Notes: generated from the sequence alone by a model not told the origin. A DNA stretch of 64,000 bases from Modestobacter sp. VKM Ac-2986 (GCF_026967795.1 NZ_JAPVBH010000001.1:485028-549027); one strand, 5' to 3'. Counted from the first letter of the stretch, positions 8,630 to 17,459 are shown. Numbers and translations: made by a program.

Positions 8630-9646
8630 GTGTCCGTCCCCCTCCGTCCGATCGACCAGCAGGTCGTGGTGATCACCGGTGCCTCCAGCGGCATCGGGCT
8701 GGTCACCGCCCGCATGGCCGCCCAGCGTGGCGCTGCGGTCGTCGTGGCCGCCCGCAACGCCGACGCCCTCACCCAGCTGGTCGCGGAGGTCCGTGGCCAG
8801 GGTGGGCGGGCGGTGGCCGTGGTCGCCGACGTCGGCAGGCAGGAGGACGTCGCCCGGATCGCCGCCGCCGCGATCGCCGAGTTCGGCCGGTTCGACACCT
8901 GGGTGAACAACGCCGGCGTCTCGATCTTCGGGGAGATCCCGGAGGTCTCGATCGAGGACATGCACCGGGTCTTCGACACCGTCTACTGGGGCGTCGTGTA
9001 CGGCTGCCTCCAGGCGGTCGAGCACTACCGGGCCCGCGGGGAGGCCGGTGCGATCGTCAACGTCGGCAGCCTGTTCGGCGACCGCTCCACCCCGATCCAG
9101 TCGACCTACGCCAGCGCGAAGCACGCGGTGCACGGCTTCACCGATGCGCTGCGGGTGGAGCTGCGGCACGAGGGGGACCCGATCTCGGTCACGCTCGTCC
9201 ACCCGGGCCGCATCGACACCCCGTACAACGAGCACGCGCAGGCCTACACCGAGGCTCAGCCGGCGCACCGCGGGATGATCTACCCGCCGGAGGCGGTGGC
9301 CGAGGCGATCTTGGGGGCGGCTGCGCAGCCGGTCCGCGACGTCTACGTCGGCGCGCAGGCCAAGGCCGTGCAGCTCGCCGGTGCCCTGGTCCCGCGGACG
9401 GTCGACTGGATCATGTCCTGGTACATGTGGCCGACCCAGCTCGACCCGAACAGGGAGGCCGTCCCGCGCGCCGACAGCGCCCTCTGGCACGCCGGGTACG
9501 GCGGGCAGGAGCGCGGCTCCCACGTGGGCTGGCACCGGAAGGGCAGTTGGACGGTCGCCGCGACGCTGCACCCGGTGCGTGCGGTGACGGTCGGGGCGGC
9601 CACGACGGTGCTGGGGCTGCTGTCGCCGCGTCTGCTCCGCCGCTGA
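8630..9646 (+). CDS. Short-chain dehydrogenase/reductase
   Basis: A 338-aa SDR. The cofactor motif TGASSGIG (16-23), NNAG (93-96) and catalytic Ser147, Tyr160 and Lys164 (YASAK) are all present. The start at GTG 8630 is chosen because a caggag site lies 7 nt upstream and it sits just before the first SDR strand; the open frame begins at 8537. The roughly 80-residue C-terminal extension, with a hydrophobic end (VTVGAATTVLGLL), is typical of membrane-associated SDR relatives. It converges with the PRC-barrel gene across a strong hairpin. Confidence 0.88.
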   Translation: MSVPLRPIDQQVVVITGASSGIGLVTARMAAQRGAAVVVAARNADALTQLVAEVRGQGGRAVAVVADVGRQEDVARIAAAAIAEFGRFDTWVNNAGVSIFGEIPEVSIEDMHRVFDTVYWGVVYGCLQAVEHYRARGEAGAIVNVGSLFGDRSTPIQSTYASAKHAVHGFTDALRVELRHEGDPISVTLVHPGRIDTPYNEHAQAYTEAQPAHRGMIYPPEAVAEAILGAAAQPVRDVYVGAQAKAVQLAGALVPRTVDWIMSWYMWPTQLDPNREAVPRADSALWHAGYGGQERGSHVGWHRKGSWTVAATLHPVRAVTVGAATTVLGLLSPRLLRR

Positions 9647-9654
9647 CCCACCGG

Positions 9655-9688
9655 CTCTGAGGCCCGGCGTGGACGCCGGGCCTCAGAG
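9655..9688. terminator. Bidirectional hairpin terminator
   Basis: A perfect 15-16 bp stem (arms about 9655-9670 and 9673-9688) with a minimal loop lies between the convergent SDR and PRC-barrel genes. Confidence 0.75.
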
Positions 9689-9702
9689 CGGCCCGCCTCG
9701 GT

Positions 9703-10500
9703 TCAGACGGTGTCGGAGGTGGTCAGTTCGACGTGCTCGCGGCGCACCTGGTCGGTCACGACGGAGTCCTCGGTGACCCAGGACGTGGCCAGGCGCACCC
9801 GCTCGACCGGCACGCGCTGCATCGTGACCTGGGGCTCCTCGGTGTAGAGCGTCACCCAGCCGCTGGTGCTCGTCGACCGGTCGCTGCTGCGGACGTCGCC
9901 GTCGGGCAGGCCGCCGGTCGTGCCCCCGGTGTGCGCGGTGATCGGGAGGTGGTCGATCCGGGCGCGCTGCCGGGTCACGGTCACCGGGACCATGACCTCC
10001 TCGGTGAACTCCTCGATGCGCAGCACCGCCCGGGTCCACGGCTCCACGACCGTGTCGACCCGGATCTGCTCCTCCGACAGGGTCATGCCGGTGTCGTCGA
10101 GCGTGCCGACGGCGGTGCGCGGGAGGTCGTGGGCCGCGTGGTCGTCGACCAGCCCGGCGGACGTGCCCTGGGTCGACGTGCCGCGGTAGTGCTCCCGCAG
10201 CATCGTCTCCTCGGCCGGGGTGAGCCGGTCGGGCTGGGCGATCCGGGGCGCGGACTGCACCGCGTCGGCCGAGACGGTCAGCCGCAGCCGCCCGTCGGAC
10301 AGCTCGCTGCCCGTCACCGGCGCGATCACCGGCACCTCGTCGCTCTGCGGGGCAGCGTGCTGACCGCTGGTCAGACCCACCCACGTGGGCTGACCGGTCA
10401 CGTCGTCGAGGAAGACCGTGGTGATCGTGCCCACCGGCCGTCCGTTCCGGTCGTCTGCGGTGGCCCCGATGACTGGGGGCGGAGTCGGGTCACTGGCCAT
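9703..10500 (-). CDS. PRC-barrel / DUF2382 domain stress protein
   Basis: A 265-aa soluble protein from ATG 10500. Residues about 8-80 form a PRC-barrel (IGATADDRNGRPVGTITTVF...DEVPVIAP), and about 145-260 form a DUF2382 region with repeated strands ending in paired Glu/Arg motifs (RVDTVVEPWTRAVLRIEEF, VTMQRVPVERVRLAT). The pairing is common in radiation- and desiccation-tolerant actinobacteria and is linked by annotation to general stress responses. PRC barrels act in RNA processing and photosynthetic complexes elsewhere. No biochemical role is known for this combination. Confidence 0.85.
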   Translation of the reverse strand: MASDPTPPPVIGATADDRNGRPVGTITTVFLDDVTGQPTWVGLTSGQHAAPQSDEVPVIAPVTGSELSDGRLRLTVSADAVQSAPRIAQPDRLTPAEETMLREHYRGTSTQGTSAGLVDDHAAHDLPRTAVGTLDDTGMTLSEEQIRVDTVVEPWTRAVLRIEEFTEEVMVPVTVTRQRARIDHLPITAHTGGTTGGLPDGDVRSSDRSTSTSGWVTLYTEEPQVTMQRVPVERVRLATSWVTEDSVVTDQVRREHVELTTSDTV

Positions 10501-10600
10501 GCCTGTGATTGATCCGGAATCGCCCCGTCTACACATCGGACCGCGCGTCGGGCAGATGTCGGTTGAGCGACGGGGTGGGGCCGCGTAGCGTCCTCCGACC

Positions 10601-12667
10601 GTGTCTCCTCCCGCCGCACCCGAGACCACCGTCCCCGACCCCGTCCTCGCCGCCGAGCGCGCGCACCTGGCCCGCGCGGCCGTCTGCCTGGGCCAGATGC
10701 GCACCGCGGCGGTCTCGGTGACCGACGCCGGCGTCGACGCCTGGGCCTCCGAGCGCCTCGGTGCCGCCCGCGCCCAGCGGCTGCTCTCCCTGGCCGCCGA
10801 CCCCGGCGTGCCGGTCTTCTTCGGCCGCACCGACGGCACCGCCGAGGCCGGGCCGGACGGGGCGCCGGAGACCTTCCACATCGGCCGTCGGCACGTCCGG
10901 GACGACGCCGGCGACCCGGTGGTCATCGACTGGCGGGCGCCGATGAGCCGGCCGTTCTACCAGGCCAGCGCCGCCGACCCCCAGGGCGTGGCCCGCCGTC
11001 GCCGGTTCGGCTTCGCCGCCGGCGAGCTCACCAGCTACGAGGACGAGCGGCTGGCCGAGGGCGAGGACGACGGCGGTGGGGGACAGCTCCTGCGGGCGGA
11101 GATCGAGCGGCCCCGCAGCGGCCCGATGCGCGACATCGTCGCCACCATCCAGCCCGACCAGGACGACATCGTCCGGGCGCCGCTGACCGAGTCGATCTGC
11201 GTGCAGGGGGCGCCGGGCACCGGCAAGACCGCCGTCGGCCTGCACCGGGCGGCGTACCTGCTCTACACGCACGGCGACCAACTGGCCCGCACCGGCGTGC
11301 TCGTCGTCGGCCCGAACAAGGCGTTCCTGCGCTACATCGAGCAGGTGCTCCCCGCACTCGGGGAGGTGGAGGTCGACCAGGCCACCGTCGCCGACCTGAC
11401 CGCCCGGGTCACCGTCCGCGCGCAGGACGCACCCGACGTCGCCGTCCTCAAGGGCGACCCGCGGATGGCCGAGGTGCTGCGCCGGGCGCTGTGGGGCGGG
11501 ATCAGCAAGCCGGTGGACTCGGTGCAGGTCAGCCTGTCCGGCAAGAAGTACCGGATCGGTGAGGAGCGGCTCAAGCGCTTCGTCGACGACCTGCGCCGGG
11601 CCGGCACCAGCGGCGTCGACGAGGCCCAGCTGGTGCACTACGCCGCGGGCCGGGAACGGCTGGCGATGTCGCTGGCCGAGTACGCGCGCCGGCTCAAGGA
11701 GGCCGGCGGGGGCAGCCCCACCGACGCCGAGACCCGCCGCACCGCCCGCAGCGCCGAGGTCCGCGCCTTCTGTGACGCCGTCTGGCCCGCCGTGGACGCC
11801 GCCGGGCTGGTCGCGTCGCTGTTCACCGACCCCGAGGCGCTGGCCCGGGCCGCCCGCGGGGTGCTCACCGAGGAGGAGCAGGCGCTGCTGCGGTGGCCGG
11901 TGCTGCCCCGGTCGGTCAGGAGCGCGCGGTGGACCCTCGCCGACGCGGTGCTGGTCGACGAGGTCGCCGGGATGCTGGAGCGGACGCCGGGCTACGGGCA
12001 CGTGGTGGTCGACGAGGCCCAGGACCTCTCCCCGATGGAGTGCCGCGCGGTCGCCCGCCGGCTGGGCGCGGGGTCGCTGACGGTGCTCGGTGACCTGGCC
12101 CAGGCCACCAGTCCCTGGTCGGCGCAGGACTGGGCGCAGACGCTGGCCGCCCTGGGCCGTCCGGGGACCTCGGTGCGCCCGCTGACCCGCGGCTACCGGG
12201 TGCCCGGGGAGGTGCTCGACCTCGCCAACCGGCTGCTGCCGACGATCGCGCCGGGGCTGGGCGCGGCGACCGCCGTCCGCCGGGACCCCGGCGCGCTGCA
12301 GCTGCGCCCGGTCGGCACGCTGGCCGGGCCGCTGGCCGCGGTGGTGGCGGAGCTGGCGGCGACGGAGGGCTCGACCGGTGTGGTCTGCGCGGACGCCGCG
12401 GTGCCCGAGCTGGTGGCGATGCTGACCGCGGCCGGGCTGGACGTCGCCGCGCTGTCCGACGACGGGTCGGAGCCGGCCCGGGTCGCGGTGGTGCCGGCGA
12501 CGCTGGTCAAGGGCCTGGAGTTCGACCACGTGGTGGTGGTCGAGCCCGCCGCGATCGTGGCCGCCGAGCCGCGCGGGCTGCACCGGCTCTACGTCGTCCT
12601 CACCCGGGCGGTGAGCAGCCTCGTCGTCCTCCACCGCGAGCCGCTGCCCGACCAGCTCGCCGGCTGA
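10601..12667 (+). CDS. helR: HelR/HelD-like RNA polymerase-recycling ATPase (UvrD-like)
   Basis: A 688-aa UvrD/PcrA-like motor. A charged N-terminal arm (ERAHLARAAVCLGQMRTAAV) leads into VIDWRAPMSRPFY (109-121) typical of HelD proteins, Walker A GAPGTGKTA (203-211), Walker B VVVDEAQDLSPME and the C-terminal motif VVPATLVKGLEFDHVVVVEP. HelD and HelR bind stalled RNA polymerase and release it from DNA; HelR of Streptomyces also confers rifampicin tolerance. I saw no rifampicin-associated element upstream, so HelR rather than HelD rests on overall similarity. GTG 10601 start. Confidence 0.8.
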   Translation: MSPPAAPETTVPDPVLAAERAHLARAAVCLGQMRTAAVSVTDAGVDAWASERLGAARAQRLLSLAADPGVPVFFGRTDGTAEAGPDGAPETFHIGRRHVRDDAGDPVVIDWRAPMSRPFYQASAADPQGVARRRRFGFAAGELTSYEDERLAEGEDDGGGGQLLRAEIERPRSGPMRDIVATIQPDQDDIVRAPLTESICVQGAPGTGKTAVGLHRAAYLLYTHGDQLARTGVLVVGPNKAFLRYIEQVLPALGEVEVDQATVADLTARVTVRAQDAPDVAVLKGDPRMAEVLRRALWGGISKPVDSVQVSLSGKKYRIGEERLKRFVDDLRRAGTSGVDEAQLVHYAAGRERLAMSLAEYARRLKEAGGGSPTDAETRRTARSAEVRAFCDAVWPAVDAAGLVASLFTDPEALARAARGVLTEEEQALLRWPVLPRSVRSARWTLADAVLVDEVAGMLERTPGYGHVVVDEAQDLSPMECRAVARRLGAGSLTVLGDLAQATSPWSAQDWAQTLAALGRPGTSVRPLTRGYRVPGEVLDLANRLLPTIAPGLGAATAVRRDPGALQLRPVGTLAGPLAAVVAELAATEGSTGVVCADAAVPELVAMLTAAGLDVAALSDDGSEPARVAVVPATLVKGLEFDHVVVVEPAAIVAAEPRGLHRLYVVLTRAVSSLVVLHREPLPDQLAG

Positions 12668-12675
12668 GCGAGCCC

Positions 12676-13041
12676 GTGCGGACCGGAGCGGCCTGGGCCG
12701 TCGCGGTGTTGGCGTTCGTCCTGGAGCTGGTCGCGGTCGGGGTCCTGGCCTGGGGCGGGTACCGGCTGGGCGGCGGCGCGCTGCCCGGCGTCGTGCTGGC
12801 CGTGGCGCTGCCGGTGGCCGCGGGCGTGCTGTGGGCCCGGTTCGCGGCACCCCGGGCCGACCGCGCCTCGCCGGGCCGCCGGCTGGCCGTCCAGCTGCTC
12901 GTGCTCGGTGGTGCCGCGGTGCTGCTCGGCCGGCAGGGCTCCCCGCAGGCCGGAGCCCTGTTCGGCGGGCTGGTGGTGGTGCAGCTGCTGGCGGCGGCCG
13001 TGCTCCCCTCGGTGCACGCCGCGCGGGACCGGCGTCCCTAG
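12676..13041 (+). CDS. YrdB family membrane protein (DUF2568)
   Basis: A 121-aa integral membrane protein from GTG 12676, 8 nt after the motor gene. Four hydrophobic stretches (about 5-28, 36-54, 70-84 and 88-108) and the loop AAPRADR match the small YrdB family. No function is known. It is co-directional with the flanking genes and probably shares their transcript with the PPK2 gene 10 nt downstream. Confidence 0.7.
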   Translation: MRTGAAWAVAVLAFVLELVAVGVLAWGGYRLGGGALPGVVLAVALPVAAGVLWARFAAPRADRASPGRRLAVQLLVLGGAAVLLGRQGSPQAGALFGGLVVVQLLAAAVLPSVHAARDRRP

Positions 13042-13051
13042 GCTGGCGGGC

Positions 13052-13906
13052 ATGGCCCCCTCCCTGCGCGAGACGCTGCGTGCTCCTGCGGCCCCGGTCC
13101 GGCTGCGCGAGATCGACCCGCGGTCGACCCCGCTGGTGCCCGGGGACAAGGAGCACACCCGGGAGGTGGCCGCCGCCGAGGGACGCCGGCTGGCGGAGCT
13201 GCAGGAGCGGCTCTACGCCGAGGGCGTCACCGGCGGGCAGCGGCGGGTGCTGCTCGTCCTGCAGGGCATGGACACCAGCGGCAAGGGCGGCGTCGTCCGG
13301 CACGTCGTGGGCGCGGTCCAGCCGCAGGGCGTGGCGGTCACCGGGTTCGGTCGGCCGACGCCGGAGGAGCTGCGGCACGGGTTCCTCTGGCGCGTGCGGC
13401 GCGCCGTCCCCCGGCCCGGTCTGCTCGGCGTGTTCGACCGCTCGCACTACGAGGACGTGCTGGCCGGCCGGGTCCGGCAGCTGGCCCCGCCGCCGGTGAT
13501 CGAGCGGCGGTACCGGGAGATCGTGCGGTTCGAGCAGCACCTCGTCGACGACGGCGTGACCCTGGTCAAGGTGCTGCTGCACATCTCCCCGTGGGAGCAG
13601 AAGCAGCGACTGCTCGCCCGGCTCGACGACTCGGCCAAGCGCTGGAAGTTCGACCCCGCCGACCTCGACGACCGCGCCCTGTGGTCGGACTACCAGCGCG
13701 CGTACGAGACGGTCCTGGAGCGCACCAGCACCGACGCCGCGCCCTGGTACGTCGTGCCGGCCGACCGAAAGTGGTACCGCAACTGGGCCGTGGGCCGGCT
13801 GCTGCTGGACACCCTCACCGACCTGGACCCGCGGCTGCCCGAGCCCGGCTACGACGTCGCCGAGCAGCGCGACCGGCTGATCGAGGAGCACCCGCTCAGC
13901 GACTGA
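13052..13906 (+). CDS. ppk2: Polyphosphate kinase 2 (PPK2 family)
   Basis: A 284-aa cytosolic kinase, the usual length for PPK2, from ATG 13052. Walker A LQGMDTSGKGG (about 68-78), the lid/Walker B region GVFDRSHYEDVL and the conserved WEQKQRLLARLDD, WKFDPADLDDR and PADRKWYRNW blocks are present. PPK2 moves phosphate between polyphosphate and nucleotides, usually making ADP/ATP or GTP from the polymer. The subclass (NDP or NMP phosphorylating) is not decided here. Its 3' end overlaps the opposing YihY gene by 11 nt. Confidence 0.93.
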   Translation: MAPSLRETLRAPAAPVRLREIDPRSTPLVPGDKEHTREVAAAEGRRLAELQERLYAEGVTGGQRRVLLVLQGMDTSGKGGVVRHVVGAVQPQGVAVTGFGRPTPEELRHGFLWRVRRAVPRPGLLGVFDRSHYEDVLAGRVRQLAPPPVIERRYREIVRFEQHLVDDGVTLVKVLLHISPWEQKQRLLARLDDSAKRWKFDPADLDDRALWSDYQRAYETVLERTSTDAAPWYVVPADRKWYRNWAVGRLLLDTLTDLDPRLPEPGYDVAEQRDRLIEEHPLSD

Positions 13907-14732
13907 GCGCGGGCGCTCCCCGGCGCAGCCGCTCGTCGATCGCCTCGGTGAACAGCCACCCGCCGATCAGCACGAACTGCAGCAGGAACAGCCAGAAGCC
14001 GACGGCGACCACCCCGCCGACGACCGTGAGCCCGCCGAACGGTGCGCCCAGGTCCAGCGGCAGGGCCAGGAACAGCACGAAGCCCTGCAGGAAGCCCGAC
14101 AGCGAGCCGGCGGTGAACAGCGCGCCGACCACGACCGCCCGCCACCGCAGCCGCCCGGCCGCGACCACCCGGAACACCCACACCAGCGGCAGGGTGAGGG
14201 CGAACAGCACCGAGTAGTAGCCGGCCGCGAACCCGCCGAGGGACGCACTGAACCCCGGTGTGTCGGCGAGCCGGGCCAGCAGCCGCGCGACGAGCAGCAG
14301 CGGGTACAGCAGCAGCGGTGCGAGCACCAGCAGCGGCAGCGACGCCAGCCGGCCGCGCCAGGCGGTGAACCGGTCGTGCGCCGGGCTGAAGCGCAGCAGC
14401 GCCCGGCGCACCCCCTCGCCGTAGAGGGAGATGGGCAGCAGCGTGAGCACCGCACCGAGCAGGCTCAGCCCGGTGCCGGCCTCGGCGAGCCGGGCCACCG
14501 CGGTCGGGGCGCCCAGCTCGGCCGGCAGGACCGACGCCAGCTGCCCGGTGAGGGTGCGCACCTGGTCGGCGCCGGCGACCCAGCTGGTCAGGCCGAGCGA
14601 GAGGACGAGCGCCGGGACGACGGCGATCCCGGCGTAGAAGGTCAGCCCGGCGGCGATCAGCGCGGTGTCCCGGCCCCGCAGCCGGTCCCGCATCGTCACC
14701 AGCAGGCCGCGCGCCTCCTTCGCCACCTGCAC
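13896..14732 (-). CDS. YihY/BrkB family membrane protein
   Basis: A 278-aa integral membrane protein from GTG 14732 with about six transmembrane segments. The N-terminal signature ALIAAGLTFYAGIAVVPALVL (near residues 25-45) is the AAxxTYY/ALAFY-type motif of YihY/BrkB. Once called ribonuclease BN by mistake, the family is now only an uncharacterised membrane family. It overlaps the end of the PPK2 gene tail to tail. Upstream lies the leftward acetyltransferase pair. Confidence 0.85.
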   Translation of the reverse strand: MQVAKEARGLLVTMRDRLRGRDTALIAAGLTFYAGIAVVPALVLSLGLTSWVAGADQVRTLTGQLASVLPAELGAPTAVARLAEAGTGLSLLGAVLTLLPISLYGEGVRRALLRFSPAHDRFTAWRGRLASLPLLVLAPLLLYPLLLVARLLARLADTPGFSASLGGFAAGYYSVLFALTLPLVWVFRVVAAGRLRWRAVVVGALFTAGSLSGFLQGFVLFLALPLDLGAPFGGLTVVGGVVAVGFWLFLLQFVLIGGWLFTEAIDERLRRGAPALSR

Positions 14733-14780
14733 CCGCTCATGTGATCAGGTCCGGCCCGATCGCGCCCGGTCGGGGTCGCC

Positions 14781-15251
14781 TCAGGTCAGGGACCGGGCGA
14801 AGAACAGCGAGCCCACGGCGTCCTCGCCGAGGTAGTGACCGAAGGCGCCGACCGGGGAGTACCCGGCCGCGGTGTACAGCCCGATCGCCTCCGGCTGGCG
14901 GGGCCCGGTCTCCAGCCGCAGCGTGGTCCAGCCGCGGGACAGCGCCTCGGCCTCCAGCCCGGACAGGACCAGCCGGGAGATCCCCCGGCCCCGGGCGGCC
15001 GGGACGACGTACATCCGCTTCACCTCCGCCGCGCCGGGCTCCAGCGCCCGCAGCGCGCCGCAGCCGACCGGCGTCCCGTCGTCGTCCCGGACGACCAGGA
15101 CGACGGCGACGTCGTCGGCCGACGGGGGGACGCCCGGCTCGCCCTTGCCCTCGTACCGGGTGCGCAGTTCGTCCTGCTGGGCGGTGGTCAGCTGCTGGAC
15201 GACCGGGTCGTCCCAGGCGGCGGGGGAGAGGCTCGGCACGGCACCGATCAT
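14781..15251 (-). CDS. GNAT family N-acetyltransferase
   Basis: A 156-aa GNAT enzyme. Motif A, VKRMYVVPAARGRGISRLVL, carries the acetyl-CoA pyrophosphate loop RGRGIS (about 99-104), preceded by the strand VGCGALRALEPG, and motif B-like LYTAAGYSPVG follows. ATG 15251 overlaps the stop of the upstream 176-aa gene by 4 nt (ATGA), so the two are translated together. The acceptor is unknown; related enzymes acetylate amino acids, antibiotics or protein N termini. Confidence 0.85.
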   Translation of the reverse strand: MIGAVPSLSPAAWDDPVVQQLTTAQQDELRTRYEGKGEPGVPPSADDVAVVLVVRDDDGTPVGCGALRALEPGAAEVKRMYVVPAARGRGISRLVLSGLEAEALSRGWTTLRLETGPRQPEAIGLYTAAGYSPVGAFGHYLGEDAVGSLFFARSLT

Positions 15252-15778
15252 CGCGGGCGGGGCTGCACCTGCTGCAGCAGCCCCCAGACGAACTGCGCCC
15301 GCAGCCCGGGCAGGTGCACCTCCCAGCGGGAGGTGACGCCGGGGTCGACGCCCTGCGCGCCGGGCAGCACGGCCACGTCCCCGACCACGTGCTCCCAGAC
15401 CCGCAGTCCGTCCGGGGTGGCGGCGGGCACCGGGGAGCCGGCGGCGCGGACCAGCTGCTCGGTCAGGACCGGGCCCCGGTCCACCGAGACCACCTCCCAG
15501 CGCAGGTGCGGCCACAGCGGCAGCGGCCACCGGCGCACCGCGAGGGGCACGTCGCCGTAGCGGCGCTCCTCACACTCCTCGGGCGGACCCAGGACGGCGC
15601 TGTGCCACGACACGCCGGGGGACGAGTGCCGCAGGGCCTGCCAGCGGCGGTGCGCCTCACGGGCCTGCGCGCGGTCCGCGGACAGCCGGGGGAGCGCGTC
15701 GAGGACCAGGTCAGGTCGCGAGTCGGCCATCCGGCGCAGCAGCACGAGGCAGAACTCCCGCCGTCCCAGGCCGTGCAC
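15248..15778 (-). CDS. Conserved protein of unknown function
   Basis: A 176-aa soluble protein from GTG 15778 that I do not recognise. It is rich in Trp and Arg (RRWPLPLWPHLRWEVVSVDRG) and has alternating strand-like segments after an N-terminal helical part (REFCLVLLRRM). No signal peptide, membrane span or known catalytic motif is seen. It is translationally coupled to the downstream acetyltransferase, so it may share a substrate or act as its partner. Its promoter should lie in the divergent gap shared with the riboswitch. Confidence 0.55.
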   Translation of the reverse strand: MHGLGRREFCLVLLRRMADSRPDLVLDALPRLSADRAQAREAHRRWQALRHSSPGVSWHSAVLGPPEECEERRYGDVPLAVRRWPLPLWPHLRWEVVSVDRGPVLTEQLVRAAGSPVPAATPDGLRVWEHVVGDVAVLPGAQGVDPGVTSRWEVHLPGLRAQFVWGLLQQVQPRPR

Positions 15779-15853
15779 CCGGCGAGCCTGTCACGCTCGG
15801 TGAGCGTGTCCCAGCACACGCCAGGAGTTTCTCCACAAATTGCGTCCGACCGT

Positions 15854-15882
15854 TTGTCATCTCCTCGTCACACGCTTACGGT
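15854..15882 (+). promoter_or_regulatory. Candidate promoter of the NlpC/P60 gene
   Basis: TTGTCA (15854-15859), a 17-bp spacer and TACGGT (15877-15882) fit a housekeeping actinobacterial promoter. Transcription from here would begin just before the riboswitch. Confidence 0.5.
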
Positions 15883-15924
15883 GGGCGACGGTCCGGACGG
15901 GCACCTCAGCCCCCTCCCGGGGAG

Positions 15925-16105
15925 CGACCGCCTGGACCGCCGCCGAACCACAGCGGCCCGTGCAGCACTGCGGGCCAGTGGACCGGGGACCCACCGCAGC
16001 ACTGGGGTGAAGCTCCGCGCGACCCGTACGGGCCGTGTGGTGCCGGGCGTCTTCCCGCCCGAACCCGTCAGCTAACTCGGTAGGCGGCCAGTGGAAGAAA
16101 GGAAA
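15925..16105 (+). promoter_or_regulatory. Cyclic di-AMP riboswitch (ydaO/yuaA leader)
   Basis: The leader carries the conserved blocks of this riboswitch in order: ggaccggggaccca and ggggtgaagc (both near 15980-16012), then cgaacccgtcagctaac with tcggtaggcgg (about 16060-16087), ending in a purine-rich gtggaagaaagga. The last block also serves as the ribosome site for the gene at 16118. In actinobacteria the element controls cell-wall hydrolase genes: c-di-AMP binding turns expression off. Exact ends are estimated by eye. Confidence 0.85.
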
Positions 16106-16117
16106 AACCCGCCTCAC

Positions 16118-17338
16118 ATGGCGAGTTCGCTCAGCTCTGCCCGCCGCCGTTCCACGGCCGCCGTCCTGATCTCGCTGGCCGCTGCCGGTGTCGTCTCCCT
16201 CACCTCCCTTCCCGCGTGGGCCGCACCTGAAACGCCCACCACCTCCCAGGAGGCCGCGGCCCTCGTCGCCGCCCGGGGCAACGACCTCGAGGTCGTCACC
16301 GAGAAGGTCCACCAGGCCACCGACGCGCTGGCCGCGCAGCAGCAGGCCGCCGCACAGGCCGCCGCCGCCGTCGTCCAGGCCGACGCCGCGGTGGGCACCG
16401 CGCAGGACAAGGTCACCGAGGTGGCCCGCAGCGCCTACACCGGCGACCGGCTGGACACCCTGCAGGCCATGCTGACCAGCTCCTCCGCCGACGAGATGAT
16501 CGACCGCGTCGGCACGCTGGACACCATCGCCGACCACAACAACGAGGTCCTCGGGGCGGCCCAGCAGGCCACCCAGACCGCCGCCCAGGCCAAGGCCGCC
16601 GCCGACGCCGCGGCCGTCGCCGCGCAGGCGCAGGTCGAGGAGGTGGCCCGCAAGCAGGCCGACCTCGAGGCGCAGATCGCCGCCTACAAGGCCGACTTCG
16701 AGCGGCTGACCGCCGAGGAGCAGGAGCGGGCCCGCCGGCTCGCCGAGGAGCAGGCCGCCGCCGCTGCCGCGGCCGCCCGCGCCCAGCAGGCCGCCGCCGA
16801 GGCCGCTGCCGCCGAGCAGGCTGCTGCTGCTGCGACCTCCAGCGCGCCGGCCGAGCGCCGGGCGCCGGCTGCCTCCCGCGCCACCCGGTCCGCCGCCGCC
16901 CCGGCGCCCGCCGCCGCGTCCGCACCCGCGGCCGCCGCTGCTGCCCCGGCACCGGTCGCGGCCGCCGCGCCGGCCGGTGGTGGCAGTGGTTCCGGCCAGG
17001 CTGCCGTCGCCACCGCGATGGCCCAGCGTGGCAAGCCCTACGTGTGGGGCGGCAACGGCCCGGGCTCCTTCGACTGCTCCGGGCTGGTCAAGTACGCCTA
17101 CGCCGCCGCCGGGGTCAGCCTCCCGCGCAGCAGCAGCCAGCAGGCGGCGTCCGGTCGCGCGGTCTCCCGCGGCGACCTGCAGCCCGGCGACCTGATCGCC
17201 TTCGGCAGCCCCGTGTACCACATCGGCATCTACATCGGGAACGGCCAGATGGTCCACGCCCCGACGTCCGGTGACGTGGTCAAGGTCGCCCCCATCGACG
17301 CGGTGGGCGCCATCACCGCCATGCGCCGCGTCGGCTGA
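16118..17338 (+). CDS. NlpC/P60 family peptidoglycan endopeptidase (RipA-like)
   Basis: A 406-aa secreted cell-wall hydrolase. Residues 1-35 are a signal peptide ending LPAWA|AP. About 38-230 is a long Ala/Glu/Gln-rich coiled coil, then an Ala/Pro linker, then the NlpC/P60 domain from about 300 with Cys320 (DCSG), His368 (YHIG) and His380 (VHAP). It cuts peptidoglycan stem peptides, as RipA-type enzymes do in cell separation. ATG 16118 is preferred because the riboswitch and its purine-rich end occupy the earlier in-frame ATG. A hairpin follows. Confidence 0.93.
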   Translation: MASSLSSARRRSTAAVLISLAAAGVVSLTSLPAWAAPETPTTSQEAAALVAARGNDLEVVTEKVHQATDALAAQQQAAAQAAAAVVQADAAVGTAQDKVTEVARSAYTGDRLDTLQAMLTSSSADEMIDRVGTLDTIADHNNEVLGAAQQATQTAAQAKAAADAAAVAAQAQVEEVARKQADLEAQIAAYKADFERLTAEEQERARRLAEEQAAAAAAAARAQQAAAEAAAAEQAAAAATSSAPAERRAPAASRATRSAAAPAPAAASAPAAAAAAPAPVAAAAPAGGGSGSGQAAVATAMAQRGKPYVWGGNGPGSFDCSGLVKYAYAAAGVSLPRSSSQQAASGRAVSRGDLQPGDLIAFGSPVYHIGIYIGNGQMVHAPTSGDVVKVAPIDAVGAITAMRRVG

Positions 17339-17354
17339 CGCAGCCAGCACGACC

Positions 17355-17392
17355 CCGGTGCCCCGGCCGCCTCTCGGCGACCGGGGCACCGG
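17355..17392 (+). terminator. Hairpin after the NlpC/P60 gene
   Basis: Arms 17355-17366 and 17381-17392 (ccggtgccccgg/ccggggcaccgg) pair perfectly over 12 bp, 17 nt after the stop codon. Confidence 0.65.
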
Positions 17393-17459
17393 TGCGTCCG
17401 GGGCGCACAGGGAACCCGGGCAGGATGGGCACCACCGACCGCACGACCCGAGGAGTCCC

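Noticed and set aside
10501-10600. A rifampicin-associated element upstream of the HelR-like gene
   Set aside because: No long inverted repeat of the expected type is visible in this gap.
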